A stretch of 64,000 bases of DNA. Origin: Sphingosinicella sp. GTDB taxonomy: Bacteria > Pseudomonadota > Alphaproteobacteria > Sphingomonadales > Sphingomonadaceae. Shown piece by piece: positions 19,333 through 28,213 of the stretch (the first letter of the stretch is position 1; the number at the start of each line of letters is the position of its first letter). Below the pieces are notes generated by a model. The model ran no database searches and was not told the DNA's origin. It saw nothing but the letters and a program-made list of their open reading frames with translations. The position numbers and the translations under genes were made by a program. The stretch lies in NCBI RefSeq assembly GCF_013911755.1, contig NZ_JACESP010000008.1, forward strand, positions 1 through 64,000, given 5' to 3'.

Positions 19333-19806
19333 ATGCACACCAAGTCCACGGTCTCGGCGAAGCCCGCCGAAGTCGAAAAGAAGTGGCTGCTGATCGATGC
19401 CGATGGCCTCGTCGTGGGCCGTCTTGCTTCGATCATCGCCAATCGCCTGCGCGGCAAGCACAAGGCGATCTACACGCCGCACGTCGATTGCGGCGACAAT
19501 GTCATTGTCATCAACGCGGGTAAGGTCCGTTTCACGGGCAACAAGCTCAAGGACAAGACCTACTACCGCCACACCGGCTATCCGGGCGGCATCAAGGCCG
19601 TCACCGCCGGCAAGATTCTCGATGGCCGCTTCCCGGAGCGCGTGCTCGAGAAGGCCATCGAGCGCATGGTTCCGCGCGGGCCGCTCGGCCGCGCGCAGAT
19701 GCGCAACCTTCGCATCTATGCGGGCGCAGAGCATCCGCATGTCGCACAGAATCCGCAGGTCGTCGACGTCGGGTCGATGAACCGCAAGAACAAGGTGGGT
19801 GCCTAA
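19333..19806 (+). CDS. rplM: 50S ribosomal protein L13
   Basis: A 157-residue ribosomal protein with the L13 core [48 protein letters not shown] and [11 protein letters not shown]. It is part of the large subunit and binds 23S rRNA early in assembly. rpsI follows after 3 bp, the conserved bacterial pair. The ATG at 19333 matches other alphaproteobacterial L13 starts. Confidence 0.98.
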   Translation: MHTKSTVSAKPAEVEKKWLLIDADGLVVGRLASIIANRLRGKHKAIYTPHVDCGDNVIVINAGKVRFTGNKLKDKTYYRHTGYPGGIKAVTAGKILDGRFPERVLEKAIERMVPRGPLGRAQMRNLRIYAGAEHPHVAQNPQVVDVGSMNRKNKVGA

Positions 19807-19809
19807 GTC

Positions 19810-20316
19810 ATGGCTGAAGAGAAAATGGGTCTTGAGGATCTGAAGGATCTCACCGTCGAGACCGTGGCGAGCGCAGGCAGCCCCGTGGCTGTTTCCTCCG
19901 CGCCGTTGCGCGAGAAGGAAATCGACGCGCAGGGCCGTGCCTATGCGACCGGCCGCCGCAAGGATGCCGTCGCCCGCGTCTGGATCAAGCCGGGCACCGG
20001 CAAGATCACGGTCAACGGCCGCGATCAGACCGTGTATTTCGCACGTCCGACGCTGCGTCTCGTCATCAACCAGCCCTTCGACGTGTCGGAGCGCGGCGGC
20101 CAGTTCGATGTGATCGCCACCGTTTCGGGCGGCGGACTTTCGGGTCAGGCCGGCGCGGTGAAGCACGGCATCAGCCAGGCGCTCACCAAGTTCGAGCCGG
20201 AGCTGCGCGGTGTCGTCAAGGCTGCGGGCTTCCTCACCCGCGACAGCCGCACAGTCGAGCGCAAGAAGTACGGCCGCGCCAAGGCGCGCAAGAGCTTCCA
20301 GTTCTCGAAGCGCTAG
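19810..20316 (+). CDS. rpsI: 30S ribosomal protein S9
   Basis: A 168-residue S9. The conserved part begins at [18 protein letters not shown] and ends with the basic tail [17 protein letters not shown], which reaches the P-site tRNA in the ribosome. The first about 45 residues ([18 protein letters not shown]) are an extra N-terminal extension, common in alphaproteobacteria and absent in E. coli. It is the second gene of the rplM-rpsI operon, followed by a strong terminator. Confidence 0.98.
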   Translation: MAEEKMGLEDLKDLTVETVASAGSPVAVSSAPLREKEIDAQGRAYATGRRKDAVARVWIKPGTGKITVNGRDQTVYFARPTLRLVINQPFDVSERGGQFDVIATVSGGGLSGQAGAVKHGISQALTKFEPELRGVVKAAGFLTRDSRTVERKKYGRAKARKSFQFSKR

Positions 20317-20337
20317 TCCGCTCTCAAAAGCACGTTC

Positions 20338-20365
20338 AAAGGGCCGGCCGCAACGCCGGCCCTTT
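20338..20365 (+). terminator. Intrinsic terminator after rpsI
   Basis: AAAGGGCCGGC (20338-20348) pairs perfectly with GCCGGCCCTTT (20355-20365) around a six-base loop, 22 bp after the rpsI stop, with TTT at the 3' side. Confidence 0.88.
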
Positions 20366-20399
20366 CCGTTTGCGGACAGTGCCATTAAGCCTTGGCGCC

Positions 20400-22454
20400 A
20401 TGCTTCGAACCGCGCTTCTGTTCCTGATCGCCTTCGCGGCGCCCGCGCTTGCCGCGAGCGCTGTGCAGAACCCGCACACGCGTGTCGAACTGATCGCGGA
20501 AAGCACGGCGCCCGCACCGGGCAAGACGGCTGCGCTCGCGATCGTGACGACGCCGCGTCCGGGCTGGCACACCTACTGGAAAAACCCCGGCAGCGCGGGC
20601 ATCGAAACGCAGGCGGCGTGGACGCTGCCGGGCGGCGTCACCGCGTCACCGATCCGCTATCCGGTGCCCTCGACGTTTACGGTCTCGGGCATCATGAACT
20701 ATGTGTTCGAAGGCGAAGCGGCGCTGCTCGTCGACCTTTCCGTGCCTCAGCTTGCCCCCGGCACGCCACTCCCCGTGGCCGTGCGCGTCGACTACCTCGT
20801 CTGCGACGATGAACTCTGCGTCCCCGAAAGTGCCGACCTCGCGCTCGACCTCACGGTCGGAGACGGCGCGGCGGACGCCTCTACACAGCCCCGCTTCGAA
20901 AAGGCGCGCGCCGCTTTGCCCCGCCCGGTCGACTGGCCCGCGCGCTACGCCCATGCGGATGGCAAGTTCCGCCTCTCGGTCGATACCACCGGCGCGGGCA
21001 ACGTCAGCCGCGCCTATTTCTTCCCCGAAGCCGACGGCGTCCTCGATTACGATGCCCCTCAGGCGGTGAGCCGCAGCGGCGACACGCTCATCATCGAAAC
21101 CACGGCGGGCGCCAATGCCGATCCGGGCGCGGTAAGCGGCGTGCTGCGCCTCGACCGCGCCGACGGCAGCCATTTCGGCGCCAGCCTCACCGCAAGCGCG
21201 GGCGAAGTTGCGCCGGCGGGCGCGCCGCTCGCCTCCGCCGGACACGACCAGCATCAGCCGGGCCTTCCCTCCGCGCTCACCGCCTTCGCACTCGCCGTCC
21301 TCGGCGGCTTCATCCTCAATGTGATGCCGTGCGTGTTCCCGATCCTCGGCCTCAAGGCGCTCAGCCTGGCGAACGGCGGCCATTCCGAAAGCGCCGCACG
21401 CCGCGAAGCGCTCGCTTATACGGCGGGCGTCGTCGGCACCTGCGTCGCGCTCGGCGCGGTCATTCTCGCGCTTCGCGCGGCGGGCGCGCAGGTCGGCTGG
21501 GCGTTCCAGCTCCAGGATCCGCGCGTCATCTTCCTGTTGCTGCTGCTCGTCACCGCCATCGCGCTCAACCTCGCCGGGCTGTTCGAAATCAGCGCACCCC
21601 GCGTCGGCGGCGATACGCTCGCGGCGCGCGGCGGCACGCAGGGCGCGTTCTGGACCGGCGCGCTCGCCGCGATCGTCGCCACGCCCTGCACCGGGCCGTT
21701 CATGGGCCTCGCGCTTGGCGCCGCCATTCTACTGCCTACCGCGCTCGGCCTGCTCGTCTTCGCCGGGCTCGGGCTTGGCCTCGCCCTGCCCTTCATACTG
21801 ATCGGCTTCATCCCCGCGCTCCGCCGCCGCCTGCCAAAGCCCGGCCCGTGGATGGTGACGTTCCGCCGCGTCATGGCGCTGCCGATGTTCGCGACCGCCG
21901 TCGCGCTCGCCTGGGTGCTCGGGCGGCAGGCGGGCGTTGCGGGCATGGCCTTCGGGCTCGCCGCCGCCGTGTTTCTCGCCGCCGGGCTCTGGTGGGTCGG
22001 CATCCGCCAGCACGGCGGGCGCCCCGCCACCGTGCCGCTCGCGGTTGCGGCGCTCTCTGTGGCAATGATCCTGCTCATCACGCCACGCGCGGAAGCGCCG
22101 GTCGCCAATGCGGCGCTGCCGAATGTCGAGCCCTTCACCGAAGCCCGCCTCGCCGCGCTTCGCGCCGAAGGCCCGGTGTTCGTCTATTTCACCGCCGACT
22201 GGTGCATCACCTGCAAGGTCAATGAAAACGGCGCGCTCTCCGCCCCCGCCGTCACCGCCGCCTTCACGGACGCCGGTATCCCCACGCTCGTGGGCGATTG
22301 GACCAACGCTGATCCGGCGATCACGCGCTTCCTCGAAAGCCATGGCCGGGCAGGCGTTCCGCTCTATCTCTTCTACGCGCGCGGCAAGGATGCAGAGGTG
22401 CTTCCGCAGCTTCTGAGCGAGGCGCTGATGCTGGAACTCGCCCGCCGCGCCTGA
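20400..22454 (+). CDS. DsbD/ScsB-like protein-disulfide reductase
   Basis: A 684-residue protein with a signal peptide (LLFLIAFAAPALA), then a periplasmic DsbD-like N-terminal domain to about residue 280 with a cysteine pair in YLVCDDELCVPE. A membrane block from about 290 to 560 carries helix cysteines in NVMPCVFPILGLK and ATPCTGPFMGLAL. A C-terminal thioredoxin-like domain has the redox pair DWCITCK (Cys602, Cys605). It carries electrons from cytoplasmic thioredoxin to the periplasm. A redoxin gene follows within 40 bp and may be a partner. Confidence 0.9.
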   Translation: MLRTALLFLIAFAAPALAASAVQNPHTRVELIAESTAPAPGKTAALAIVTTPRPGWHTYWKNPGSAGIETQAAWTLPGGVTASPIRYPVPSTFTVSGIMNYVFEGEAALLVDLSVPQLAPGTPLPVAVRVDYLVCDDELCVPESADLALDLTVGDGAADASTQPRFEKARAALPRPVDWPARYAHADGKFRLSVDTTGAGNVSRAYFFPEADGVLDYDAPQAVSRSGDTLIIETTAGANADPGAVSGVLRLDRADGSHFGASLTASAGEVAPAGAPLASAGHDQHQPGLPSALTAFALAVLGGFILNVMPCVFPILGLKALSLANGGHSESAARREALAYTAGVVGTCVALGAVILALRAAGAQVGWAFQLQDPRVIFLLLLLVTAIALNLAGLFEISAPRVGGDTLAARGGTQGAFWTGALAAIVATPCTGPFMGLALGAAILLPTALGLLVFAGLGLGLALPFILIGFIPALRRRLPKPGPWMVTFRRVMALPMFATAVALAWVLGRQAGVAGMAFGLAAAVFLAAGLWWVGIRQHGGRPATVPLAVAALSVAMILLITPRAEAPVANAALPNVEPFTEARLAALRAEGPVFVYFTADWCITCKVNENGALSAPAVTAAFTDAGIPTLVGDWTNADPAITRFLESHGRAGVPLYLFYARGKDAEVLPQLLSEALMLELARRA

Positions 22455-22492
22455 TTATGGCATCCTCGCCCTTCACCAAAGGGAGACGAGAC

Positions 22493-23098
22493 ATGAAAAC
22501 AGCCATCGCCGCTTTCGCTGCCATCGCCTTCGCGGGCACAGCCGCCGCAGCCCCGCAAGTCGGCAAGCCCGCCCCGGCCTTCACCGCGCAGACGGCAGCG
22601 GGAAAGACCGTCAGCCTCAAGGATTTCGCCGGGAAGACCGTCGTTCTCGAATGGACGAACAGCGGCTGCCCGTTCGTGAAGAAGCACTACGAGTCGGGCA
22701 ACATGCAGAAACTGCAGGCCGATGCGAAGGCGAAGGGCGTCGTCTGGCTCACCGTCAACAGCAGTGCGCCGGGCAAGCAGGGTCACGTCGACGGTGCGCT
22801 CGCCGCGAAGGAGATGAAGGACTGGACCTTCCAGCCGACCGCTTACCTCCTCGATCCGGCAGGCAAGATCGGCAAGGCCTATGATGCGCGCGCGACGCCG
22901 CACATGTACGTCATCGACGGCAAGGGCGTGCTTCGCTACGCGGGCGCGATCGACGACAAGCCGACCGCGAACCCGGCGGACATCAAGGCCGCGAAGAACT
23001 ACGTCACCGCCGCGCTCGCCGATGTCGCCGCCGGCCGCGCTGTCGCCGATCCGGTCACGCGCGCCTACGGTTGCTCGGTGAAGTACCCGGAGGCTTAA
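22493..23098 (+). CDS. Exported thioredoxin-fold redoxin (AhpC/TSA-like)
   Basis: A 201-residue protein with a signal peptide (AIAAFAAIAFAGTAAA) and a thioredoxin fold: VGKPAPAFTAQTAAGKTVSL, the single active-site cysteine in SGCPFVKKHY, and a cis-proline strand near RATPHMYVIDGKG. The CPFVKKH pattern fits the redoxin/thiol peroxidase-like group found in periplasmic redox modules. A second cysteine lies near the C-terminus (YGCSVKYPEA). It follows the DsbD-like gene on the same strand, which suggests that reductase keeps it reduced. The ATG has GGGAGACGAG upstream. Confidence 0.82.
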   Translation: MKTAIAAFAAIAFAGTAAAAPQVGKPAPAFTAQTAAGKTVSLKDFAGKTVVLEWTNSGCPFVKKHYESGNMQKLQADAKAKGVVWLTVNSSAPGKQGHVDGALAAKEMKDWTFQPTAYLLDPAGKIGKAYDARATPHMYVIDGKGVLRYAGAIDDKPTANPADIKAAKNYVTAALADVAAGRAVADPVTRAYGCSVKYPEA

Positions 23099-23168
23099 AG
23101 CGCCCTTAACCAGCGCGGCCCCACCATGACCCTCGCGTACGTGTATCTGTCTCGCGGGGTCGTGGGTC

Positions 23169-24041
23169 GTGATTATCTTTTTCGGGCTGGCCATAGTGCT
23201 TGTCTGCGTGTTCGGCAGTTTCCTGATCGCGGGCGGCGAACTCGGCATCATCGCCGGGGCGTTGCCGCAGGAACTGCTCGTCATCGCGGGTGCGGGCGCC
23301 GGTGCGTTCATCATTGCGAACAGCAGCACGACGCTGCGCCGCGCCGCCGCGGGCGTGCGCCGCGCGTTCGAAGGCGAGCGCTGGGGGAAGGCCGATTACC
23401 GCGATCTGCTCTGCCTGCTCTTCCTCCTCATCAAGACGCTGCGCACGCGCGGCGTCGTCGCGATCGAAAGCCACATCGAATACCCGGAAGAATCGCGCCT
23501 CTTCGCCGCCTTCCCCCGCATCGCTGCGGACCCCGCGCTCGTCTCCTTCATCTGCGACTACGTGCGCATGATGGCGATGAACTTCGAGGATCCGAACCAG
23601 ATGGCCGACGCGATGGAGGCTGATCTCGATCGCCACATCGCCGAGGAGTATCAGGCGCAGGGCGCGCTCCAGACGCTCGCCGACAGCCTCCCCGCGCTCG
23701 GCATCGTTGCCGCCGTGCTCGGCGTCATCAAGACCATGGGCGCGGTCGATCAGCCGACCGAGGTCTTGGGCGCCATGATCGGCGGCGCGCTCGTCGGCAC
23801 CTTTCTCGGCGTGCTGCTCAGCTACACCGTCGTCGGCCCCATCGCCTCCCGCCTCGCGCAGGTGATCGACGCCGAGGCGAAGTACCTCAGCCTCGTGAAA
23901 ACCGTCATCGTCGCCCACCTGCAGGGTCAGGCCCCGCAGGTCGCCGTCGAACTCGGCCGCCGCACCACGCCTTCGAACCACGCCCCCAGCTTTGCCGAAA
24001 TGGAAGCCGCGCTCGACGCCCTGCCGCGCGACCTCGTCTAG
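23169..24041 (+). CDS. motA: Flagellar motor stator protein MotA
   Basis: A 290-residue membrane protein closely matching MotA. It has an N-terminal helix (IIFFGLAIVLVCVFGSFLIAGG) and a second helix with IAGAGAGAFIIANS. The cytoplasmic loop carries the rotor-facing charged residues (RGVVAIESHIEYPEES). Two later helices include DSLPALGIVAAVLGVI, with the conserved proline, and ALVGTFLGVLLSYTVVGP. With MotB it forms the proton-driven stator. The start is GTG. No motB or other flagellar gene is adjacent; argC follows after 39 bp. Confidence 0.92.
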   Translation: MIIFFGLAIVLVCVFGSFLIAGGELGIIAGALPQELLVIAGAGAGAFIIANSSTTLRRAAAGVRRAFEGERWGKADYRDLLCLLFLLIKTLRTRGVVAIESHIEYPEESRLFAAFPRIAADPALVSFICDYVRMMAMNFEDPNQMADAMEADLDRHIAEEYQAQGALQTLADSLPALGIVAAVLGVIKTMGAVDQPTEVLGAMIGGALVGTFLGVLLSYTVVGPIASRLAQVIDAEAKYLSLVKTVIVAHLQGQAPQVAVELGRRTTPSNHAPSFAEMEAALDALPRDLV

Positions 24042-24080
24042 CGCTGGAATCCCCCCGGCATATCCGCTAAGCCGCGCGCC

Positions 24081-25121
24081 ATGTCGCAAAAAATCCGCAT
24101 CGCCGTGCTCGGAGCGTCGGGATACACCGGCGCCGATCTCGTTCGCCTCGCGCTCACGCATCCCAACATCGAAATCGCCGCGCTCAGCGCCAATGCCAAG
24201 GCGGGGCAATCGATGGCGGACGTATGGCCGCATTTCGCCCACGTGCCTTTGCCCGCGCTGGTACGCGCCGAGGAGATCGACTGGGCAGGCATCGACGCCG
24301 TGTTCGGCTGCCTGCCGCACGCCGCCTCCGCCGCACTGCTCTCGACGCTCATCGGCCCGCGCATCATCGATCTGTCGGCGGATTTCCGGCTGAACAGCGC
24401 CGAGACCTACGCCGAATGGTATGGCAACCCGCACCCGGCGCCCGAGCTGCTGCCCGATGCGATCTACGGCCTCACCGAATATGCCGCCGAGCTTCTGCCC
24501 GCCGCGCGCATCGTCGCCTGCCCCGGCTGCTACCCCACGGCGGCGCTCCTCGCCCTGCTCCCGCTCCTCGAAGCCGGCCTCGTCGGCCACGAACGGATCA
24601 CGATCAACGCGCTTTCGGGCGTCTCCGGCGCAGGCCGCAGCCTCAAGGAGGCGAACCTCTTCGCCGAGATCGCGGAGGCCGTGCACCCCTACGGCATCGG
24701 CCGCCACCGCCACATGCCGGAGATCGAGCAGGAGCTTGCGAAGCGCGCGAACGGCGCCGTCACCATCAGCTTCACGCCGCATCTCGTGCCGATGAACCGC
24801 GGCGAGCTTGAAACCATCACGGTCGAGCTGATGCCCGGCAAGCGCGCATCGGACCTGCGCGCCGCGCTCGGCCACCGCTATGCCGCCGCGCCGTTCGTGC
24901 ACCTTCTGCCCGAAGGCAAGGCCCCGTCGACGCGCATGGTGCGCGGCTCCAACCACTGCGTGATGAACGTGTTCGAGGATCGCATCCCCGGCCGCGCCAT
25001 CGTGATCGTCGCGATCGACAACCTCGTGAAGGGCTCGTCGGGTCAGGCGATCCAGAACATGAACCTGATGTTCGGCCTTCCCGAAACCACCGGACTCCTG
25101 CAGGCGCCGCTTTTCCCATGA
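24081..25121 (+). CDS. argC: N-acetyl-gamma-glutamyl-phosphate reductase
   Basis: A 346-residue enzyme of arginine synthesis that reduces N-acetylglutamyl-5-phosphate to the semialdehyde with NADPH. The nucleotide-binding GASGYTGADLVRL is at residues 11-23, the catalytic cysteine is Cys150 in ACPGCYPT, and GIGRHRHMPEIEQEL supplies the catalytic histidine. The length fits the type 1 enzyme. Its stop overlaps the start of the next gene by 4 bp, so a four-gene coupled run begins here. Confidence 0.96.
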   Translation: MSQKIRIAVLGASGYTGADLVRLALTHPNIEIAALSANAKAGQSMADVWPHFAHVPLPALVRAEEIDWAGIDAVFGCLPHAASAALLSTLIGPRIIDLSADFRLNSAETYAEWYGNPHPAPELLPDAIYGLTEYAAELLPAARIVACPGCYPTAALLALLPLLEAGLVGHERITINALSGVSGAGRSLKEANLFAEIAEAVHPYGIGRHRHMPEIEQELAKRANGAVTISFTPHLVPMNRGELETITVELMPGKRASDLRAALGHRYAAAPFVHLLPEGKAPSTRMVRGSNHCVMNVFEDRIPGRAIVIVAIDNLVKGSSGQAIQNMNLMFGLPETTGLLQAPLFP

Positions 25122-25657
25122 TCGTCACCGAACGCCTGAAACTCCGCCCCTGGCGCGAGTCCGACCGTCTGCCGTTTCGGATGCTCTGCGCCGACAAGCG
25201 CGTCATGGAGCATCTCGGCGGCCCCCGCAGCGCGGCAGACGCCGACGCCGCGATGGAGCGCATGATCAAGAGCGAGAAGGAGCGCGGCCACTGCTTCTGG
25301 GCGGTCGAGCGCAAGTCGGACTTTTCGTTTATCGGCTTCTGCGGGCTTCTCGTCTGCGAAAAGCCCGGCACGCCCGTTGACGGCGAGATCGAGATCGGCT
25401 GGCGTTTCCGGCACGATTGCTGGGGCCAGGGTTTCGCCAAGGAAGCCGCCTACGCGAGCTTCGACTGGGGCTTCGCCAATCTCGATGTGGAGCGCATCAT
25501 CGCGATCACCATGTCGGAAAACACGCGCAGCTGGGGGCTGATGGACCGCCTGCGGATGCGCCGCAAGCCCGAGCTCGATTTCTACGAAACCTCCGCCACC
25601 ACGGGCGGCAAGGAAATGCGCATCATCACCTATTCCCGCTCGCGAGCGTGGGACTGA
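25118..25657 (+). CDS. GNAT N-acetyltransferase, RimJ/RimL-like
   Basis: A 179-residue GNAT of the RimJ/RimL group: IVTERLKLRPWRESD at the start, GEIEIGWRFRHDCWGQGFAKEA (acetyl-CoA pyrophosphate loop) and ITMSENTRSWGLMDRLRM. Such proteins acetylate N-terminal or small-molecule amines in the cytoplasm; the substrate is unknown. The ATGA overlap with argC indicates co-translation. Any link to arginine synthesis is only positional. Confidence 0.85.
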   Translation: MIVTERLKLRPWRESDRLPFRMLCADKRVMEHLGGPRSAADADAAMERMIKSEKERGHCFWAVERKSDFSFIGFCGLLVCEKPGTPVDGEIEIGWRFRHDCWGQGFAKEAAYASFDWGFANLDVERIIAITMSENTRSWGLMDRLRMRRKPELDFYETSATTGGKEMRIITYSRSRAWD

Positions 25658-26184
25658 TGCCGGTCTACAGCTACGAGGGCGCCGTGCCCGAAATCGCCGA
25701 GGACGTCTTCATCGCCCCGGGCGCGCACGTGATCGGCAATGTGAAGATCGGCGCGGGCTCCAGCGTCTGGTACAATTGCGTGCTGCGCGGCGATGTCGGC
25801 ACGATCACCATCGGCGAATTCACAAACATTCAGGATGGCACCGTCGTCCATGTCACGGGCGGCGCGTACAACACCGTGATCGGCAGCCACTGCCTCATCG
25901 GCCACACCGCGACCATCCACGGCTGCACGCTTGAAGACAACGCCTTCGTCGGCCTCGGCGCCATCGTGATGGACGGCTGCGTCATCGAAGGCGACGCCAT
26001 GCTCGCGGCGGGCGCGATGCTCACGCCGGGCAAGCGCATCCCTTCGGGCCAGATGTGGGCGGGCCGCCCCGCCAAATACGTGCGCGACCTGACGCCAGAG
26101 GAAATCGCCGGAAACCGCAGGGGGCCGAAGCACTACGCAAGGCTGGCGGAGGTCCACCGGAACCTGCCCGTCATCCGGCCCTGA
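25657..26184 (+). CDS. Gamma carbonic anhydrase family protein
   Basis: A 175-residue left-handed beta-helix protein with hexapeptide repeats (VFIAPGAHVIGNVKIGAGSS, then NTVIGSHCLIGHTATIHGC). Zinc-binding histidines are in GTVVHVTGG, GSHCLIGH and GHTATIH. It matches the YrdA/PaaY-like gamma carbonic anhydrase group; many members have weak or no hydratase activity. The stop of the GNAT and this start share one base (TGATG). Its own stop overlaps the beta-lactamase start in the same way. Confidence 0.9.
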   Translation: MPVYSYEGAVPEIAEDVFIAPGAHVIGNVKIGAGSSVWYNCVLRGDVGTITIGEFTNIQDGTVVHVTGGAYNTVIGSHCLIGHTATIHGCTLEDNAFVGLGAIVMDGCVIEGDAMLAAGAMLTPGKRIPSGQMWAGRPAKYVRDLTPEEIAGNRRGPKHYARLAEVHRNLPVIRP

Positions 26185-27065
26185 TGTCCGCCGCGATCAC
26201 GCGCCGCCTCGCCGTTTCCGGGCTGGCCGCGACCGCGCTTGCGGCGTGCCTGCCCCGCCGCGATGCAGAAGGCGCTGCGGCGCGCATCGCCGAAATCGAG
26301 GCGCGAAGCGGCGGCCGCATAGGCCTTTTCGTGCGCGATACCGGCAGCGGCCGCACGCTCGCGCACCGCGCCGATGAACGCTTCGCCATGGCCTCCACCT
26401 TCAAGGCCCCGCTCGCCGCCGCGGTGCTTGCCCGGGCGGAGGCCGGAGCGTTCCGCCTCGATCGCCCCGTCCCCTACACCGCCGCCGATCTGCTCGCTTA
26501 TGCCCCCGTCACCGCGCGCCATGTCGCGGAGGGGGCGATGAGCGTCGAGGCGCTCTGCGCCGCGACCGTGGAGCTGAGCGACAACACCGCCGCGAACCTG
26601 TTGCTTCCGCTCGTCGGCGGCCCCGCCGGGCTCACGCGCTGGCTGCGCGGCCTCGGCGACAGCGAAACGCGCCTCGATCGCACCGAGCCGACGCTCAACA
26701 CCAACATCCCCGGCGACCCGCGCGACACCACGACACCGCGCGCGATGGCCGGAACGCTCGAAAAACTGCTGCTGACGGACGCCGCGCTCACGCCGGCCGC
26801 CCGCGCGCGCCTCACCGGCTGGATGGTCGCCTCGCCCACCGGGAAAGACCGACTCCGCGCCGGCCTCCCGGCAGACTGGCGCGTCGCAGACAAGACCGGC
26901 ACGGGCATGAACGGCGCCGCCAACATCATCGCCGTCCTCTGGCCGCCCGCAGCAGCCCCGCTCGTCGCCGCCGTCTACATGACCGGCTCGAAAGCCCCCG
27001 TCCCCGACCTCAACACCGCCCACGCCGCCCTCGGCCGCGCAATCGCCGCCTGGCAAAACCCCTGA
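26184..27065 (+). CDS. Class A beta-lactamase, probable lipoprotein
   Basis: A 293-residue serine beta-lactamase. The active-site motifs are all present: STFK at residues 71-74, SDN at 132-134, EPTLN (the Glu166-type general base) and KTGTG at 237-241. The N-terminus has an arginine pair and a hydrophobic segment ending in the lipobox LAAC, so the mature protein is probably anchored to a membrane in the periplasm. It hydrolyses beta-lactams; the spectrum is not predictable by eye. It is translationally coupled to the carbonic anhydrase gene and no AmpR-like regulator is adjacent, which suggests constitutive low expression. Confidence 0.9.
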   Translation: MSAAITRRLAVSGLAATALAACLPRRDAEGAAARIAEIEARSGGRIGLFVRDTGSGRTLAHRADERFAMASTFKAPLAAAVLARAEAGAFRLDRPVPYTAADLLAYAPVTARHVAEGAMSVEALCAATVELSDNTAANLLLPLVGGPAGLTRWLRGLGDSETRLDRTEPTLNTNIPGDPRDTTTPRAMAGTLEKLLLTDAALTPAARARLTGWMVASPTGKDRLRAGLPADWRVADKTGTGMNGAANIIAVLWPPAAAPLVAAVYMTGSKAPVPDLNTAHAALGRAIAAWQNP

Positions 27066-27094
27066 ATCCCTGAAGCGGAGGGCAGAACGCCCCT

Positions 27095-27116
27095 CCTCTC
27101 CCGCCCGCGGGAGAGG
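27095..27116. repeat. Intergenic palindrome, possible bidirectional terminator
   Basis: CCTCTCCCGC (27095-27104) and GCGGGAGAGG (27107-27116) pair perfectly with a two-base loop. A second imperfect hairpin (GCCTTGGCC and GGCCTAGGC) follows just downstream. The unit sits between convergent genes, so it may act as a terminator or be a dispersed repeat. Confidence 0.75.
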
Positions 27117-27161
27117 ATACGAAGCCTTGGCCAAAGGCCTAGGCGAAGTTGGTGAGGGACG

Positions 27162-28118
27162 TTACCCGACCGGAGACCAGCCCAGCCCGTCCCCGTCCTC
27201 GCCCACCGGCAGCCGCCGCAGCACCTTGCCGCTCGGCCATTCGACCTCCGCGACCGTGTTCGTCCCCGTCTCCGCGACGAACAGCCGCTTGCCGTCCGGC
27301 CGGAACAGGATCGTCACCTGCATCGCCTCGGCCTTGCCGCTCACCGGGATCGACCGCACACGCTTGCCCGTCTCCACGCTGTAAACGCCGAGCGCGCCCG
27401 CCTGCAGCTCAGACGTCACCGCGTGCTTCCCATCCGGGCTGATCGCGATGCGGATCGGAAACGGCCCCGTCTCGATGCGCCGCACCAGCGTATCGGTCGC
27501 CGTGTCGTAAACATGGATCTCGTTCGAGGCGCGGCTCGAAATCCACACCTGCTTGCCATCGGGCGTGATCGCGATGCCCTCCGCCTCGCGCCCGGCGGGC
27601 AGATGCGCAACCGTGCGCCCGCTACCCAAATCGATCACGCTCGCGTTGCCGCTCTTCATGTTCGCCGTGTAGGCGCGCGGCCGCGTCGGGTGCACCGCCA
27701 CCATGTGCGACCCCTCCGCCTCCGTCGGGATCGATTGCAGCACGCGGCCGTCCGTGCCGTCGATCACCACCAGCGTCTTCGAAGCCTCAGCCGTCGCCAA
27801 CAGGCGCCCGTCCGCCAGCCAGATCAGCCCATGCGGCCGCGAATTCGGCCCGATGTCCCACGTCGCGAGCCGCTTGCCGTCCGCCACCCCGTAAACGTCG
27901 ATCGCCGCGCCGCCATAATTCACCACCGCCGCCCGCGCCCCGTCCGGCGACAGCGCCACCTCATGCGGATTGGCCCCGCTCGCCACCCGCGCGTGCTCCT
28001 TGCCGGTGGCAAGATCGATGAAACTCACCGTATCCTCGCCCTTGTTCCCCACAATGAGCGTCTCGGCCGAAGCCGGAAGCGCCGCAATCAGCAGCGCGGC
28101 GGTGAAGATGGTACGCAT
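27162..28118 (-). CDS. Exported beta-propeller protein (YVTN/YncE-like)
   Basis: A 318-residue protein with a signal peptide (IFTAALLIAALPASA) and a run of blades with the repeated pattern SPDG/TPDGK...V (for example VALSPDGARAAVVNYGGAAI, IAITPDGKQVWISSRA and IAISPDGKHAVTSEL). This fits a seven-bladed YVTN-type propeller in the periplasm or on the cell surface. Functions in this group vary and none can be named. The ATG at 28118 has GGGAG upstream; an extension to 28226 adds residues without a signal peptide. Confidence 0.85.
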   Translation of the reverse strand: MRTIFTAALLIAALPASAETLIVGNKGEDTVSFIDLATGKEHARVASGANPHEVALSPDGARAAVVNYGGAAIDVYGVADGKRLATWDIGPNSRPHGLIWLADGRLLATAEASKTLVVIDGTDGRVLQSIPTEAEGSHMVAVHPTRPRAYTANMKSGNASVIDLGSGRTVAHLPAGREAEGIAITPDGKQVWISSRASNEIHVYDTATDTLVRRIETGPFPIRIAISPDGKHAVTSELQAGALGVYSVETGKRVRSIPVSGKAEAMQVTILFRPDGKRLFVAETGTNTVAEVEWPSGKVLRRLPVGEDGDGLGWSPVG

Positions 28119-28213
28119 GAAGCTCTCCCGATGGTTCGGAGCATATTGGCTTAGGTGGGGCGGGAGGTCACGTGATCGTCCAGATTTCCCAAAAGAATCG
28201 AAATCTACGTGCT

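Noticed and set aside
23106-24956. 616-codon minus-strand frame opposite motA and argC
   Set aside because: It spans two clearly real genes on the other strand and has the arginine/glycine bias of a shadow frame.
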